From Cellvibrionaceae bacterium (lineage in GTDB: Bacteria > Pseudomonadota > Gammaproteobacteria > Pseudomonadales > Cellvibrionaceae), in the NCBI GenBank assembly GCA_021151615.1, contig JAGKXA010000125.1:1-20092 (forward strand): DNA of 20,092 bases, read 5' to 3'. How positions within the stretch are numbered: the stretch's first letter is position 1; each line of letters begins with the position of its first letter. The notes beneath the pieces were generated by a model that saw nothing but the letters and a program-made list of their open reading frames with translations, did not search any database and was not told the DNA's origin. Positions 7,149 through 14,239 of the stretch are shown here, piece after piece. The translations under genes were made by a program, and so were the position numbers.

Positions 7149-7661
7149 CTAAGTCCTGGGCCTTAAACAAACCCGCAGCCAGGTGCGCAAGCGCGCGCTG
7201 TCTGCGGGCGACACTGAATCCCTGGCGAGAGCCAGATAGATAAGCTTACCTGTCTGCTGATGACGTAGCGGCAGGAGAATGATCATTGACCAACAATACA
7301 CATCACCCACCAGCTCATAGCTTCCGCTAGCGCGGTTCCCTTGCAAATTCCAAGTGCCCTGCTCCACCCATAATTTTCCAACAAATATTTTTGTTAGTTG
7401 GTGATGACACAAAATCACTGCGGCCACCGCAAGGAGAGCAATAAAAACCAACCACCAAGGCTGCTCGTGCAAACGCGGAAAAAGAGCGGCCAACATACAA
7501 ACGATAAAACCACCATAGAAAATGCAGTAGAAATGAATCAGGTTGTACGAGCGCATAACAGAAACCACCGCCAACGCGGGCAATGGTTTTATGGCAGGAG
7601 AAACAGACAGAGACTCAGGTATTTTTTTGAAGCCCGGTATTTGCACGAATAATATCCACAA
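7149..7661 (-). CDS. ygfX: YgfX (CptA)-like small membrane protein
   Basis: Up to 170 residues. I assign it to the YgfX family mainly from its place directly downstream of sdhE and its architecture: a short N-terminal stretch with SPAIKPLPAL, two hydrophobic helices (about residues 42-62 and 68-85), then a soluble beta-rich tail with W-containing segments (KLWVEQGTWNLQG). Homologues pair with SdhE and, in E. coli, have been described as an inner-membrane toxin affecting cell shape. The start is uncertain. The longest reading is from a TTG at 7661 and overlaps sdhE by 47 bp; a GTG at 7646 or an ATG at 7556 are alternatives. The SPAIKPLP segment looks like part of the family, which argues against the ATG at 7556. 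Stop codon is TAG. Confidence 0.72.
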   Translation of the reverse strand: MWILFVQIPGFKKIPESLSVSPAIKPLPALAVVSVMRSYNLIHFYCIFYGGFIVCMLAALFPRLHEQPWWLVFIALLAVAAVILCHHQLTKIFVGKLWVEQGTWNLQGNRASGSYELVGDVYCWSMIILLPLRHQQTGKLIYLALARDSVSPADSARLRTWLRVCLRPRT

Positions 7662-7878
7662 TCCGTTGTAGTTCAGGGTTGACCGGATCTTCGCGACGCA
7701 GAAACCAGGCGAACAAATCCTGATCCTGCTCCTCCAGCAACAGCCAATAACGCTCCTTGTCGCTTTGCTCCAAGGTGGGGTAAATATTTTCCAAGAACGG
7801 CATTAGTACCAGATCCAACTCCAGCATGCCACGACGGCTACCCCAAAATAGACGATTTACATCCACTTGATTACTCAC
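7615..7878 (-). CDS. sdhE: FAD assembly factor SdhE (YgfY)
   Basis: An 87-residue protein with the diagnostic RGxxE motif (R16-GML-E20 within SRRGMLELDLVL). SdhE binds FAD-linked subunits and promotes covalent attachment of FAD to succinate dehydrogenase SdhA and fumarate reductase. Downstream motifs also fit: the ERYWLLLEEQDQDLFAWFL segment and the acidic surface around DPVNPEL. The start is a GTG at 7878, chosen because it gives the usual N-terminus; a second GTG at 7866 is possible. The ribosome-binding site is weak. It lies 166 bp from the divergent ygfZ, and its 3' end overlaps the presumed ygfX start. Confidence 0.93.
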   Translation of the reverse strand: MSNQVDVNRLFWGSRRGMLELDLVLMPFLENIYPTLEQSDKERYWLLLEEQDQDLFAWFLRREDPVNPELQRIVDIIRANTGLQKNT

Positions 7879-7901
7879 TTAATACGTCAGGTAAAGCGAC
7901 C

Positions 7902-7907
7902 ATTATA
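7902..7907 (-). promoter_or_regulatory. Candidate -10 element for sdhE
   Basis: A perfect TATAAT on the minus strand, 24 bp before the sdhE GTG. It implies a very short leader. No clear -35 hexamer is seen at 16-18 bp. Confidence 0.4.
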
Positions 7908-8044
7908 AACAAGCAATCTGCTGTTAGCGCCACCCATTTAGTTGAAGGCAGCCATAACTGTTCGATAACGCTATTAAAACCCGGCATCATTCCGGTAATC
8001 TTTCGTTTTCCGTTACACGTTTATCTCGTTGGTAACCACTTGTT

Positions 8045-9007
8045 ATGACTAGCACAACTATTAAGCAACACCTCTCAACCTTCTGGGCATTATTGGAAGA
8101 TTCCCAATTATTGTTAGTATCCGGCCCGGATGCGGCAAAGTTCCTGCAAGGCCAGGTTACCTGCGATATTCGCGAGCTTGAGGGTTTATCTCGCATTGGA
8201 GCACAGTGCAGCCCCAAAGGACGAATATTGCTGAGCTTCCGCGCACTGCAAATGACACCTGAAACCATCGCATTGCGTATCCCAGTCAGCATGCGAGAAA
8301 AAGCCATGCAGAACCTTGGCAAATACATTGTTTTTTCCAAGGCAAAACTGGTCGATGGGTACAGCGGGTTCCAACTTTTTGGATTATATGGCCCGGAAGC
8401 GCGCCACCTGGCGGAGCAGCTGTTTTCACGCTTACCTGAACAAATTGATGGGTTTGTAGAACAATCCGGCAACTATTTAATCCAATTGGATACTGACCGT
8501 TACGAATGCTGGATAAACAATTCAAGCCACGAAAAGGTTATCCAACTGCTATCCAAACTGGCCACCCAGGGAACAGCCAATGACTGGTCAATACTGGATA
8601 TAAAGGCAGGTATCGCCAGTATCACTCCGGAAACTTACGAAGTATTCACCCCGCAGGATGTTAACTACCAACTGGTCAATGCTATCAACTTTCGCAAAGG
8701 CTGCTACACCGGCCAGGAAATCGTTGCACGACTGCACTATCGCGGCAAATTAAAACGCCATATGTATAGATTTGAGATTCACACCAGTGAGTTGCCACAT
8801 GCGGGAAGCACACTCCAGATGGAATCTAACCAACAAACGGTTGGGCAGCTAGTCGCTGCAGCCAAACGAGACACACAAACCGTCGAGCTACTTGCATCAG
8901 TTATCGGTGAGAATTTCGATGATTTAGTGTTAATCGGTCGCAAAGAAAAATTAAAACGACTCCCACTACCCTATGCTATACCTACAGCAGACGAAAAGCC
9001 TGAATGA
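8045..9007 (+). CDS. ygfZ: YgfZ folate-binding Fe-S cluster maintenance protein
   Basis: A 320-residue member of the YgfZ/GcvT-like family. The signature K218-G-C-Y-T-G-Q-E225 is intact, including C220, the cysteine needed for function in E. coli YgfZ. The N-terminal GcvT-like fold includes FLQGQVTCDIRELE and the CSPKGRILLSFRAL segment. YgfZ supports assembly or repair of certain Fe-S enzymes, such as MiaB, in a folate-dependent way, in the cytosol. The start is the ATG at 8045; its ribosome-binding site is weak. Genomic closeness to sdhE, also a cofactor-maturation factor, is common in gammaproteobacteria. The HDOD gene follows after 36 bp and is probably co-transcribed. Confidence 0.95.
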   Translation: MTSTTIKQHLSTFWALLEDSQLLLVSGPDAAKFLQGQVTCDIRELEGLSRIGAQCSPKGRILLSFRALQMTPETIALRIPVSMREKAMQNLGKYIVFSKAKLVDGYSGFQLFGLYGPEARHLAEQLFSRLPEQIDGFVEQSGNYLIQLDTDRYECWINNSSHEKVIQLLSKLATQGTANDWSILDIKAGIASITPETYEVFTPQDVNYQLVNAINFRKGCYTGQEIVARLHYRGKLKRHMYRFEIHTSELPHAGSTLQMESNQQTVGQLVAAAKRDTQTVELLASVIGENFDDLVLIGRKEKLKRLPLPYAIPTADEKPE

Positions 9008-9043
9008 CAATATGTGAAATAGTGCCGTAAAACGGGATAGCCA

Positions 9044-9880
9044 ATGAATGCCATAGCTGAAAAAGTTCGCCAGGAGATTATTACTGCCATTGAGAAGGAC
9101 CAACTCGTACTCCCGACACTGCCCGAAGTTGCACTCAAGGTGCGCGAAGTAGCTGATGACCCCGATGCCGACATAGACAAACTAACAGGCGTTATTGGTA
9201 ATGATGCAGCGCTCAGCGCGCGAATTATCCGTGTTGCAAACAGTCCATTACTCCGCGCGAGCAGAGCAATCGAAGATTTACGCACCGCCCTTATGCGCCT
9301 CGGCATTCAATACACCTGCAATATCGCCACAGGCTTGGCAATGGAGCAAATGTTCCAGGCAACATCGGACCTTATTGATATGCGAATGCGCGAGGTATGG
9401 AGTCGCTCAAGCGAAATTGCAGGCATTAGTCATGTGCTCTGCAAACATTACACTCGCTTGCGCCCTGATCAAGCAACATTGGCCGGATTGATCCACAAAA
9501 TAGGGGTACTGCCAATACTAACTTATGCAGAAGAACACCCAGCACTACTTAAAGACAGCTTCACTCTGGATACCGTAATAGAACAACTTCAAGGGCAATT
9601 GGGTGACTTGATTTTAAAAACCTGGAATTTCCCGGAGGAACTAGCATACATCCCCAGTCAGCATATGGATTTTGCTCGCAACATTCCAAAAGCCGATTAT
9701 GCCGATATAGTGACCGTCGCGATGTTGCAAAGTTATGCGGGCACCAATTCATCTATGGCGCAGGTAGACCTTTCCACTGTAAAAGCATTTGGGAGACTGG
9801 GACTTGATCCAGATATTCAGGTTGCTGACTCAGAAGATTTGAGTGCTGAAATGGAAGCCGCTATGGCACTGCTGTTGTAG
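9044..9880 (+). CDS. HDOD-domain signalling protein
   Basis: A 278-residue protein with one HDOD domain and no attached output domain. The family entry segment LPTLPEVALKV is at residues 23-33, followed by NDAALSARIIRVANSPLL (53-70) and the region LAGLIHKIGVLPIL (147-160). Where true HD phosphohydrolases have an HD pair this protein has H151-K152, so it is expected to be non-catalytic, as is usual for HDOD proteins. These proteins act as scaffolds or regulators in motility, cyclic-di-GMP signalling and stress; the specific role is not known here. The ATG at 9044 has GGGA 6 bp upstream. It is convergent with rpoS across a shared terminator. Confidence 0.9.
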   Translation: MNAIAEKVRQEIITAIEKDQLVLPTLPEVALKVREVADDPDADIDKLTGVIGNDAALSARIIRVANSPLLRASRAIEDLRTALMRLGIQYTCNIATGLAMEQMFQATSDLIDMRMREVWSRSSEIAGISHVLCKHYTRLRPDQATLAGLIHKIGVLPILTYAEEHPALLKDSFTLDTVIEQLQGQLGDLILKTWNFPEELAYIPSQHMDFARNIPKADYADIVTVAMLQSYAGTNSSMAQVDLSTVKAFGRLGLDPDIQVADSEDLSAEMEAAMALLL

Positions 9881-9901
9881 TAACAAATACCGAAAAATTA
9901 A

Positions 9902-9939
9902 ACCAAATAAAAAGCGGCAGAAACCGCTTTTTATTTGGT
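9902..9939. terminator. Bidirectional intrinsic terminator between the HDOD gene and rpoS
   Basis: A perfect 16-bp stem: ACCAAATAAAAAGCGG (9902-9917) pairs with CCGCTTTTTATTTGGT (9924-9939) around the loop CAGAAA. The CCGC core is flanked by T-rich sequence in one direction and A-rich sequence in the other, so it can end both convergent transcripts. Confidence 0.93.
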
Positions 9940-9952
9940 GATCAGAAGATTA

Positions 9953-10948
9953 TTACGCACTAAACAAGGCGGCACTATCCAAGCCTTGTTTTTCCATAAT
10001 GTCACGCAAACGTTTTAAAGCCTCAACTTGAATTTGACGAACACGCTCGCGTGTCAAGCCAATTTCATGTCCAACTTCTTCAAGCGTGCTCACCTCGTAA
10101 CCACGCAATCCAAAGCGACGCGCCAGAACTTCACGCTGTTTTTCAGTCAGCTCATCCAGCCAATGGTCCAGGCTGGTCGTCAAATCACTGTCTTGCAGCA
10201 AGGTTGCCGGATCTGAAACATGGGTATCGGCAATCGTATCCACGATTGCGCGATCAGAAGAGTTACCAATAGGAGCATCAATTGACGTTACGCGCTCATT
10301 CAAACTCAACATATGCTCTACATCAGCCACCGGCTTTTCAAGCAAATTCGCAATTTCTTCAGGTGTTGGCTCATGATCCAGTTTTTGCGATAACTCACGC
10401 GCCGCCCGTAAGTAAATATTTAACTCTTTCACCACATGAATCGGCAGGCGAATAGTTCGCGTTTGATTCATAATGGCGCGCTCGATGGTTTGGCGAATCC
10501 ACCATGTGGCGTAGGTAGAGAATCGGAAACCTCGTTCCGGATCAAATTTTTCTACAGCGCGAATCAAACCCAGATTACCTTCTTCAATTAAATCCAACAG
10601 AGCTAATCCACGGTTCACATAACGACGGGAAATTTTTACAACCAAGCGAAGGTTGCTTTCGATCATACGCTTGCGCGCAGCTTCATCACCCTTAAGCGCT
10701 TTACGGGCAAAGAATACTTCCTCTTCCGCACTCAACAGTGGAGAGAAGCCAATTTCATTCAAGTAAATCTGGGTAGCATCTAGTGTCTTGTTATATTTAT
10801 CATCAATAAGTCGCTCACTAATCACGGCAGGCTTGGAGATTTCCTCTTCTTCTGCCAAAAGAAGATCTGCATCATCCAATTCCGCATCAGGAACTATGAA
10901 TACGTCATCACGATCAAATGCAGTGGTATCCCTGTTTTGTAAAGTCAT
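9953..10948 (-). CDS. rpoS: Stationary-phase sigma factor RpoS
   Basis: A 331-residue group-2 sigma-70 factor. Region 1.2 is at about residues 57-90 (DATQIYLNEIGFSPLLSAEE). Region 2 is at about 94-165, with the NLRLVVKISRRYVNRGLALLD core and the TYATWWIRQTIERAI promoter-reading part. Region 3 spans about 174-250 and region 4 about 263-316, with the helix-turn-helix LEEVGHEIGLTRERVRQIQ. The lack of a long region 1.1 and the linkage to nlpD identify RpoS rather than RpoD. It directs the general stress and stationary-phase regulon. The start ATG at 10948 has AAGGGG 8 bp upstream. A 149-nt leader separates it from nlpD; in related bacteria the main rpoS promoter lies inside nlpD. Confidence 0.97.
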   Translation of the reverse strand: MTLQNRDTTAFDRDDVFIVPDAELDDADLLLAEEEEISKPAVISERLIDDKYNKTLDATQIYLNEIGFSPLLSAEEEVFFARKALKGDEAARKRMIESNLRLVVKISRRYVNRGLALLDLIEEGNLGLIRAVEKFDPERGFRFSTYATWWIRQTIERAIMNQTRTIRLPIHVVKELNIYLRAARELSQKLDHEPTPEEIANLLEKPVADVEHMLSLNERVTSIDAPIGNSSDRAIVDTIADTHVSDPATLLQDSDLTTSLDHWLDELTEKQREVLARRFGLRGYEVSTLEEVGHEIGLTRERVRQIQVEALKRLRDIMEKQGLDSAALFSA

Positions 10949-11008
10949 TTTTTCAGCCCCTTAATCAATTTTTTTATTTAACCGGCTGGCTTTTTAATTT
11001 AAGTCACC

Positions 11009-11088
11009 CAGCTCGCCCAAGCTGTACTCCCCAACCATGATGCCAAATGATTTGGAGAACCTTCTCATGAACCCGTTTCTACATGAGA
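11009..11088 (-). promoter_or_regulatory. Folded rpoS leader between nlpD and rpoS
   Basis: Three inverted repeats lie in the 149-nt gap. TCTCATG/CATGAGA (11063-11069 and 11082-11088) has a 12-nt loop. CCAAA/TTTGG (11043-11047 and 11051-11055) has a 3-nt loop. CAGCT/AGCTG (11009-11013 and 11020-11024) has a 6-nt loop. None is followed by a T-run suited to termination. The rpoS leader is a known target of post-transcriptional control in other bacteria, so these may matter. Confidence 0.4.
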
Positions 11089-11097
11089 GTGACACTT

Positions 11098-11919
11098 TTA
11101 ACGTCGCGGCAGATATTTCAGAGGATCTACCGGAGTACCGTCACGACGAATTTCAAAGTGAAGTTTTATTCGATCAGTACCGCTCGAACCCATATCGGCA
11201 ATTACTTGTCCTACTTTAACCAAATCTCCTTCTCTCACTCTTAATCTTTCGTTGTGCGCGTAGGCACTCAGGAAAGTTTCATTGTGTTTGATAATTAGCA
11301 ATTTGCCGTATCCACGCAGCCCGCTTCCCGCATAAACTACCTGCCCTGCAGCAGCTGCAAGCACAGGCTCTCCCAATTTTCCCCCAAGATCAATACCTTT
11401 ATTGAAGCCATCATTGCCCTGAAATGATGACAAAATGGCACCCCTGGACGGCCAGCGCCATTGTGGTGCAGCCAACTTGACAGTATTGTTACCGTCAGAA
11501 TTTTGATTCTTCGTTTTATTTTCTTTACGAACATCGCCGGTATTAGTTACTTTGTGACGCACCTTCTGAGCTGAATAATCAGACTTACCGGAGGATGGAT
11601 GTGGCCTTCTTAGATTGCCTGCCGGCTCGGAAACATGCAAATCCAGTCGAATTACTTGCGAAGGACGAATGACATAGGGGGCTTTTATCCCATTGAATTT
11701 AGCGAGTTCCTCATACTTTAGGCCATAGCGCCACGCAATAGAGAATAACGTATCTCCAGGCGCAACAATATGCGTCTTAGGTCGCAAAAGCATTTTTTGC
11801 GAACGATCAGTGACGGGGGCAGAATGATAACTGGCGCAGGAGTAAAGCAACATTGAAACGATCAAAATAATGAACACTTTGAGTGCTTGTAGCTTGAAAT
11901 AATATGCTGATACCGGCAT
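11098..11919 (-). CDS. nlpD: Lipoprotein NlpD, LysM and degenerate M23 peptidase
   Basis: A 273-residue outer-membrane lipoprotein from the ATG at 11919; a GTG at 11931 would add four residues. Residues below count from that GTG. The signal peptide ends in a lipobox LLYSC, with C32 as the lipidated residue. A LysM domain (about 53-96, HIVAPGDTLFSIAWRYGL) binds peptidoglycan. The C-terminal M23 (LytM) domain (about 177-273) has lost its metal ligands: NKGIDL replaces HxGxD and KLHFE replaces HLH. In the family such domains do not cut peptidoglycan but activate the amidase AmiC at the division site. The gene lies upstream of rpoS, with which it is often co-transcribed. Confidence 0.94.
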   Translation of the reverse strand: MPVSAYYFKLQALKVFIILIVSMLLYSCASYHSAPVTDRSQKMLLRPKTHIVAPGDTLFSIAWRYGLKYEELAKFNGIKAPYVIRPSQVIRLDLHVSEPAGNLRRPHPSSGKSDYSAQKVRHKVTNTGDVRKENKTKNQNSDGNNTVKLAAPQWRWPSRGAILSSFQGNDGFNKGIDLGGKLGEPVLAAAAGQVVYAGSGLRGYGKLLIIKHNETFLSAYAHNERLRVREGDLVKVGQVIADMGSSGTDRIKLHFEIRRDGTPVDPLKYLPRR

Positions 11920-11940
11920 AAAATCATTCACTCATGGTGT

Positions 11941-12035
11941 ATGTTTTTTAATCTCTTTTATGCTATTTTAGACTTAATATTTAAAATTTATTTTAAAATT
12001 ATCTAATATATTTATAAAAAAATGCACAAAAAGAG
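11941..12035. other. Very AT-rich spacer upstream of nlpD
   Basis: The 200-odd base gap between pcm and nlpD contains a block of about 95 bp that is nearly all A and T, far richer than the surrounding genes. It is the likely site of the nlpD promoter: several AT-rich -10-like sequences occur, but I cannot pick one. No ORF or RNA gene is visible. Confidence 0.5.
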
Positions 12036-12091
12036 TTTTATAGGGCGTAAAAGCTGGTAAAAGTTTAAAAACTGCGCACCTTTTTGAGCCT

Positions 12092-12110
12092 AAAAAAGTC
12101 GCTATTGCGA
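12092..12110 (-). terminator. Weak candidate terminator after pcm
   Basis: A 4-bp stem TCGC/GCGA (12099-12102 and 12107-12110) with a 4-nt loop, followed after one base on the minus strand by six T. It lies about 50 bp beyond the pcm stop. The stem is short, so termination would be partial at best. Confidence 0.3.
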
Positions 12111-12156
12111 GCACCTTTCTAGCACGCCGCCAAGATTCTAGACTTTAGATGAGGAT

Positions 12157-12801
12157 TTAGCGCGAAGTTCCTGATAAAAAAGGAACAAATTTTACTGGCT
12201 CAAGAACCTGAGTAATGAAATTTTCAGTATCGCCGTCACGCAGAACCAAGTGCAGATGCTGTTCCTTCCCACCAATAGGAATGACCAAAACACCGCTAGG
12301 AGCCAACTGCTTTAGTAACTCATCAGGAATCGCTTGCGGGGCCGCAGTGCTCAATATTCCATCATAAGGGCCAGCTTCCGGCCACCCAAAACCACCATCA
12401 GCATGACGCAATTGGATATTGCGTAAACCTATTTGACGAAAACGCTCCCGGGCTTTGTCTTGCAGGGGCTTGATACGTTCTACGCTGTAAACCTGTGACA
12501 CCAATTGAGCCAGGATGCTGGTTTGATAACCAGAGCCAGTGCCAACCTCAAGTACTTTAGTTAATTTGTTGCCAGTTGCACCTATCAGAATTTCTGTCAT
12601 GCGCGCAACAATATAAGGCTGAGAGATGGTTTGCCCGTGGCCAATCGGCAGAGCTGTATCTTCATAAGCGCGATGCGATAGAGCCTCATCGAGGAAAATA
12701 TGGCGAGGAGTATTCAGCATAACGTCCAACACTTTCATGTTGGTTACACCTTGATCACGCAGGCGCTGGATAAGACGCTCACGGGTGCGCAGCGATGTCA
12801 T
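12157..12801 (-). CDS. pcm: Protein-L-isoaspartate O-methyltransferase Pcm
   Basis: A 214-residue SAM-dependent methyltransferase that repairs damaged proteins by methylating L-isoaspartyl residues. The SAM-binding motif VLEVGTGSGYQ (residues 83-93) and the family-specific PIGHGQTISQPYIVARMTE (52-70) are intact. YSVERI, DGILSTAAPQAIP and VIPIGG follow as expected. I start at the ATG at 12801 (MTSLRTRERLIQRL), which matches the Pseudomonas N-terminus as I know it and has AAGG 7 bp upstream. An ATG at 12816, overlapping the truD stop as TGATG, would add five residues. Normally surE lies between truD and pcm; here it is absent. Confidence 0.95.
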   Translation of the reverse strand: MTSLRTRERLIQRLRDQGVTNMKVLDVMLNTPRHIFLDEALSHRAYEDTALPIGHGQTISQPYIVARMTEILIGATGNKLTKVLEVGTGSGYQTSILAQLVSQVYSVERIKPLQDKARERFRQIGLRNIQLRHADGGFGWPEAGPYDGILSTAAPQAIPDELLKQLAPSGVLVIPIGGKEQHLHLVLRDGDTENFITQVLEPVKFVPFLSGTSR

Positions 12802-12815
12802 GCCAACGCCTTGCA

Positions 12816-13712
12816 TCACGAGAAACTCAAGTACAAACAATTTTCTTTCCAATAAAAGCTTCCATTGCGAGGAATCAATTGCAATGCACGACGCTCCTGC
12901 AGTAGCCCTGCGTGCTCCATACCATTACACCATACTTGCCAAGGCTCCAATGCCTGCTGTTCGAAAGCCGCCAATTCGCCTGTTACCAATGGGCGCCCCC
13001 GCCCCCATAAAGGTCCGGAGGGATAATTATCCACTTCACCATTCAGGCATTGCGTCCAGTTGCCCGCTACCACACGCGCAGCCAAAACCTGATTGAATAG
13101 AAATGACCGCGCTGCCGACAACATAAGGCCGCGTTTTTGCTTATCTCGATAACGCCTTCCCTCCACCAAAATAGCCTGCGCTTCGTGCAAGTTATTTCCG
13201 TTACGACCAAAGCGCTGTTCGCCAAAATAATTAGGAACGCCCAGTGAAAAAATTTTTTCAATTTTTTGCTCAAGGGCTTCACGATTATCCGTGTTCACAT
13301 CGCGTAAACAAATGACAAAATGGTTTTGCTGGTGATCACCGCGACGCAACTTTTGTTGGTGACGAGAGAAGGAAAGCAATTTAATAGAATCAGAACAAAT
13401 GTTACCCCAATCAGGCTCTGCGCCTTTGGGCAAATAAACGCTAAACCACTGCGTTGTTACTGCATGCCGATCTTTACGGCCGCAATAACCAACATCATTG
13501 ACATTTACTCCTGCTAACGCAGCGATTTTTTCAGCAACCCATGCGGTATTTTCACCACGCTTGAGAATATGCAAAAAAACATGTTCGCCCGAACCAGAGG
13601 GCAAAAAACCAAGGTCTTCATCCACCTGAAAATCTTCGGGTTGTTGGCGAAAAATGGTTGCGGCAGTGAGCTCGCCATATGCGCGCGGAAATTCCAGATT
13701 AAACTCAATCAA
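12816..13712 (-). CDS. truD: tRNA pseudouridine(13) synthase TruD, C-terminally short
   Basis: A 298-residue TruD-family enzyme that makes pseudouridine at position 13 of tRNA-Glu. The catalytic region GYCGRKDRHAVTTQW is present, with the nucleophile D81. GVPNYFGEQRFGRNGNNL, which defines TruD, and the LSAARSFLFNQVL segment are intact, as are the N-terminal motifs (QPEDFQVDEDLGFLPSG). The protein ends abruptly after LYLSFS, whereas E. coli TruD continues with a conserved LPAGSFATSVVREL tail, so about 15-30 residues seem to be missing. The start is a TTG at 13712, supported by GGTGGA at 6 bp and the family-like N-terminus. The stop overlaps a possible pcm ATG. Activity of the shortened protein is uncertain. 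Confidence 0.92.
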   Translation of the reverse strand: MIEFNLEFPRAYGELTAATIFRQQPEDFQVDEDLGFLPSGSGEHVFLHILKRGENTAWVAEKIAALAGVNVNDVGYCGRKDRHAVTTQWFSVYLPKGAEPDWGNICSDSIKLLSFSRHQQKLRRGDHQQNHFVICLRDVNTDNREALEQKIEKIFSLGVPNYFGEQRFGRNGNNLHEAQAILVEGRRYRDKQKRGLMLSAARSFLFNQVLAARVVAGNWTQCLNGEVDNYPSGPLWGRGRPLVTGELAAFEQQALEPWQVWCNGMEHAGLLQERRALQLIPRNGSFYWKENCLYLSFS

Positions 13713-13718
13713 AACAGA

Positions 13719-13724
13719 TCCACC
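13719..13724 (-). promoter_or_regulatory. Ribosome-binding site deciding the truD start
   Basis: GGTGGA, six bases before the TTG at 13712. The longer reading, from a TTG at 13763, overlaps ispF and has no such signal, so this site favours the TTG at 13712. Confidence 0.7.
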
Positions 13725-13740
13725 AACATACGTTTGATAA

Positions 13741-14220
13741 TTAAATTCTTTCAAGCAACACAACAGCGTAACAAGCTATTCCCTCTTCACGCCCGGTAAA
13801 ACCCAGGCGTTCAGTGGTTGTTGCTTTTACGTTGATTTGATTCAGAGTCGATTGCAAATCGGCAGCAATGGTTTCCTGCATGCGCGGAATATAGGTAGCC
13901 ATACGTGGTGCCTGGGCAACTATAGTCATATCTGCATTAACAAGTTTCCAACCTTGCTGATTAACTTTCGCATAAACCATGCGCAACAACGAACGGCTAT
14001 CGGCATTGCGATACTGCATATCGGTATCGGGAAAATGCTTCCCGATATCCCCCAAGGCTGCTGCCCCAAGGAGCGCATCGCACAGTGCATGCAAAAGCAC
14101 ATCGCCATCAGAATGCGCAACCAATCCATGATGATGAGGAATAACTACACCACCAATAACGATTTTATCGCCCTCACCAAATGCATGAACATCGTAACCA
14201 TTGCCAATACGTATCGACAT
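13741..14220 (-). CDS. ispF: 2-C-methyl-D-erythritol 2,4-cyclodiphosphate synthase IspF
   Basis: A 159-residue enzyme of the MEP isoprenoid pathway that closes CDP-methylerythritol 2-phosphate into the cyclic diphosphate, releasing CMP. The metal ligands D10 and H12 (GYDVHAF) and H44 are present, as are HSDGDVLLHALCDALLGAAALGDIG-type core residues (36-60), FPDTD, and the C-terminal TTTERLGFTGREEGIACYAV segment. It acts as a cytosolic trimer. The frame runs 33 codons upstream into ispD, but the ATG at 14220 gives the family N-terminus (MSIRIGNGYDVHAF) with GGA 7 bp before it. It follows ispD after 19 bp, a pairing seen in many gammaproteobacteria. Confidence 0.97.
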   Translation of the reverse strand: MSIRIGNGYDVHAFGEGDKIVIGGVVIPHHHGLVAHSDGDVLLHALCDALLGAAALGDIGKHFPDTDMQYRNADSRSLLRMVYAKVNQQGWKLVNADMTIVAQAPRMATYIPRMQETIAADLQSTLNQINVKATTTERLGFTGREEGIACYAVVLLERI

Positions 14221-14239
14221 AAAACATTCCAAAAATCTA

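Noticed and set aside
7140..7165. Terminator between convergent nadB and ygfX
   Set aside because: Only a 5-bp GCCCA/TGGGC pair with an 8-nt loop and no T-run; not convincing.
9044..9880. Active HD phosphohydrolase
   Set aside because: The HD pair is replaced by H151-K152 and other metal ligands are not evident; HDOD is the better family.
11037..11219. Small forward open frame across the rpoS leader and the nlpD 3' end
   Set aside because: It overlaps the conserved end of nlpD and has no ribosome-binding site.
12816..12860. Frameshift in truD hiding a normal C-terminus
   Set aside because: All three frames after LYLSFS were read; none encodes the LPAGS-type tail, so loss rather than a frameshift is more likely.
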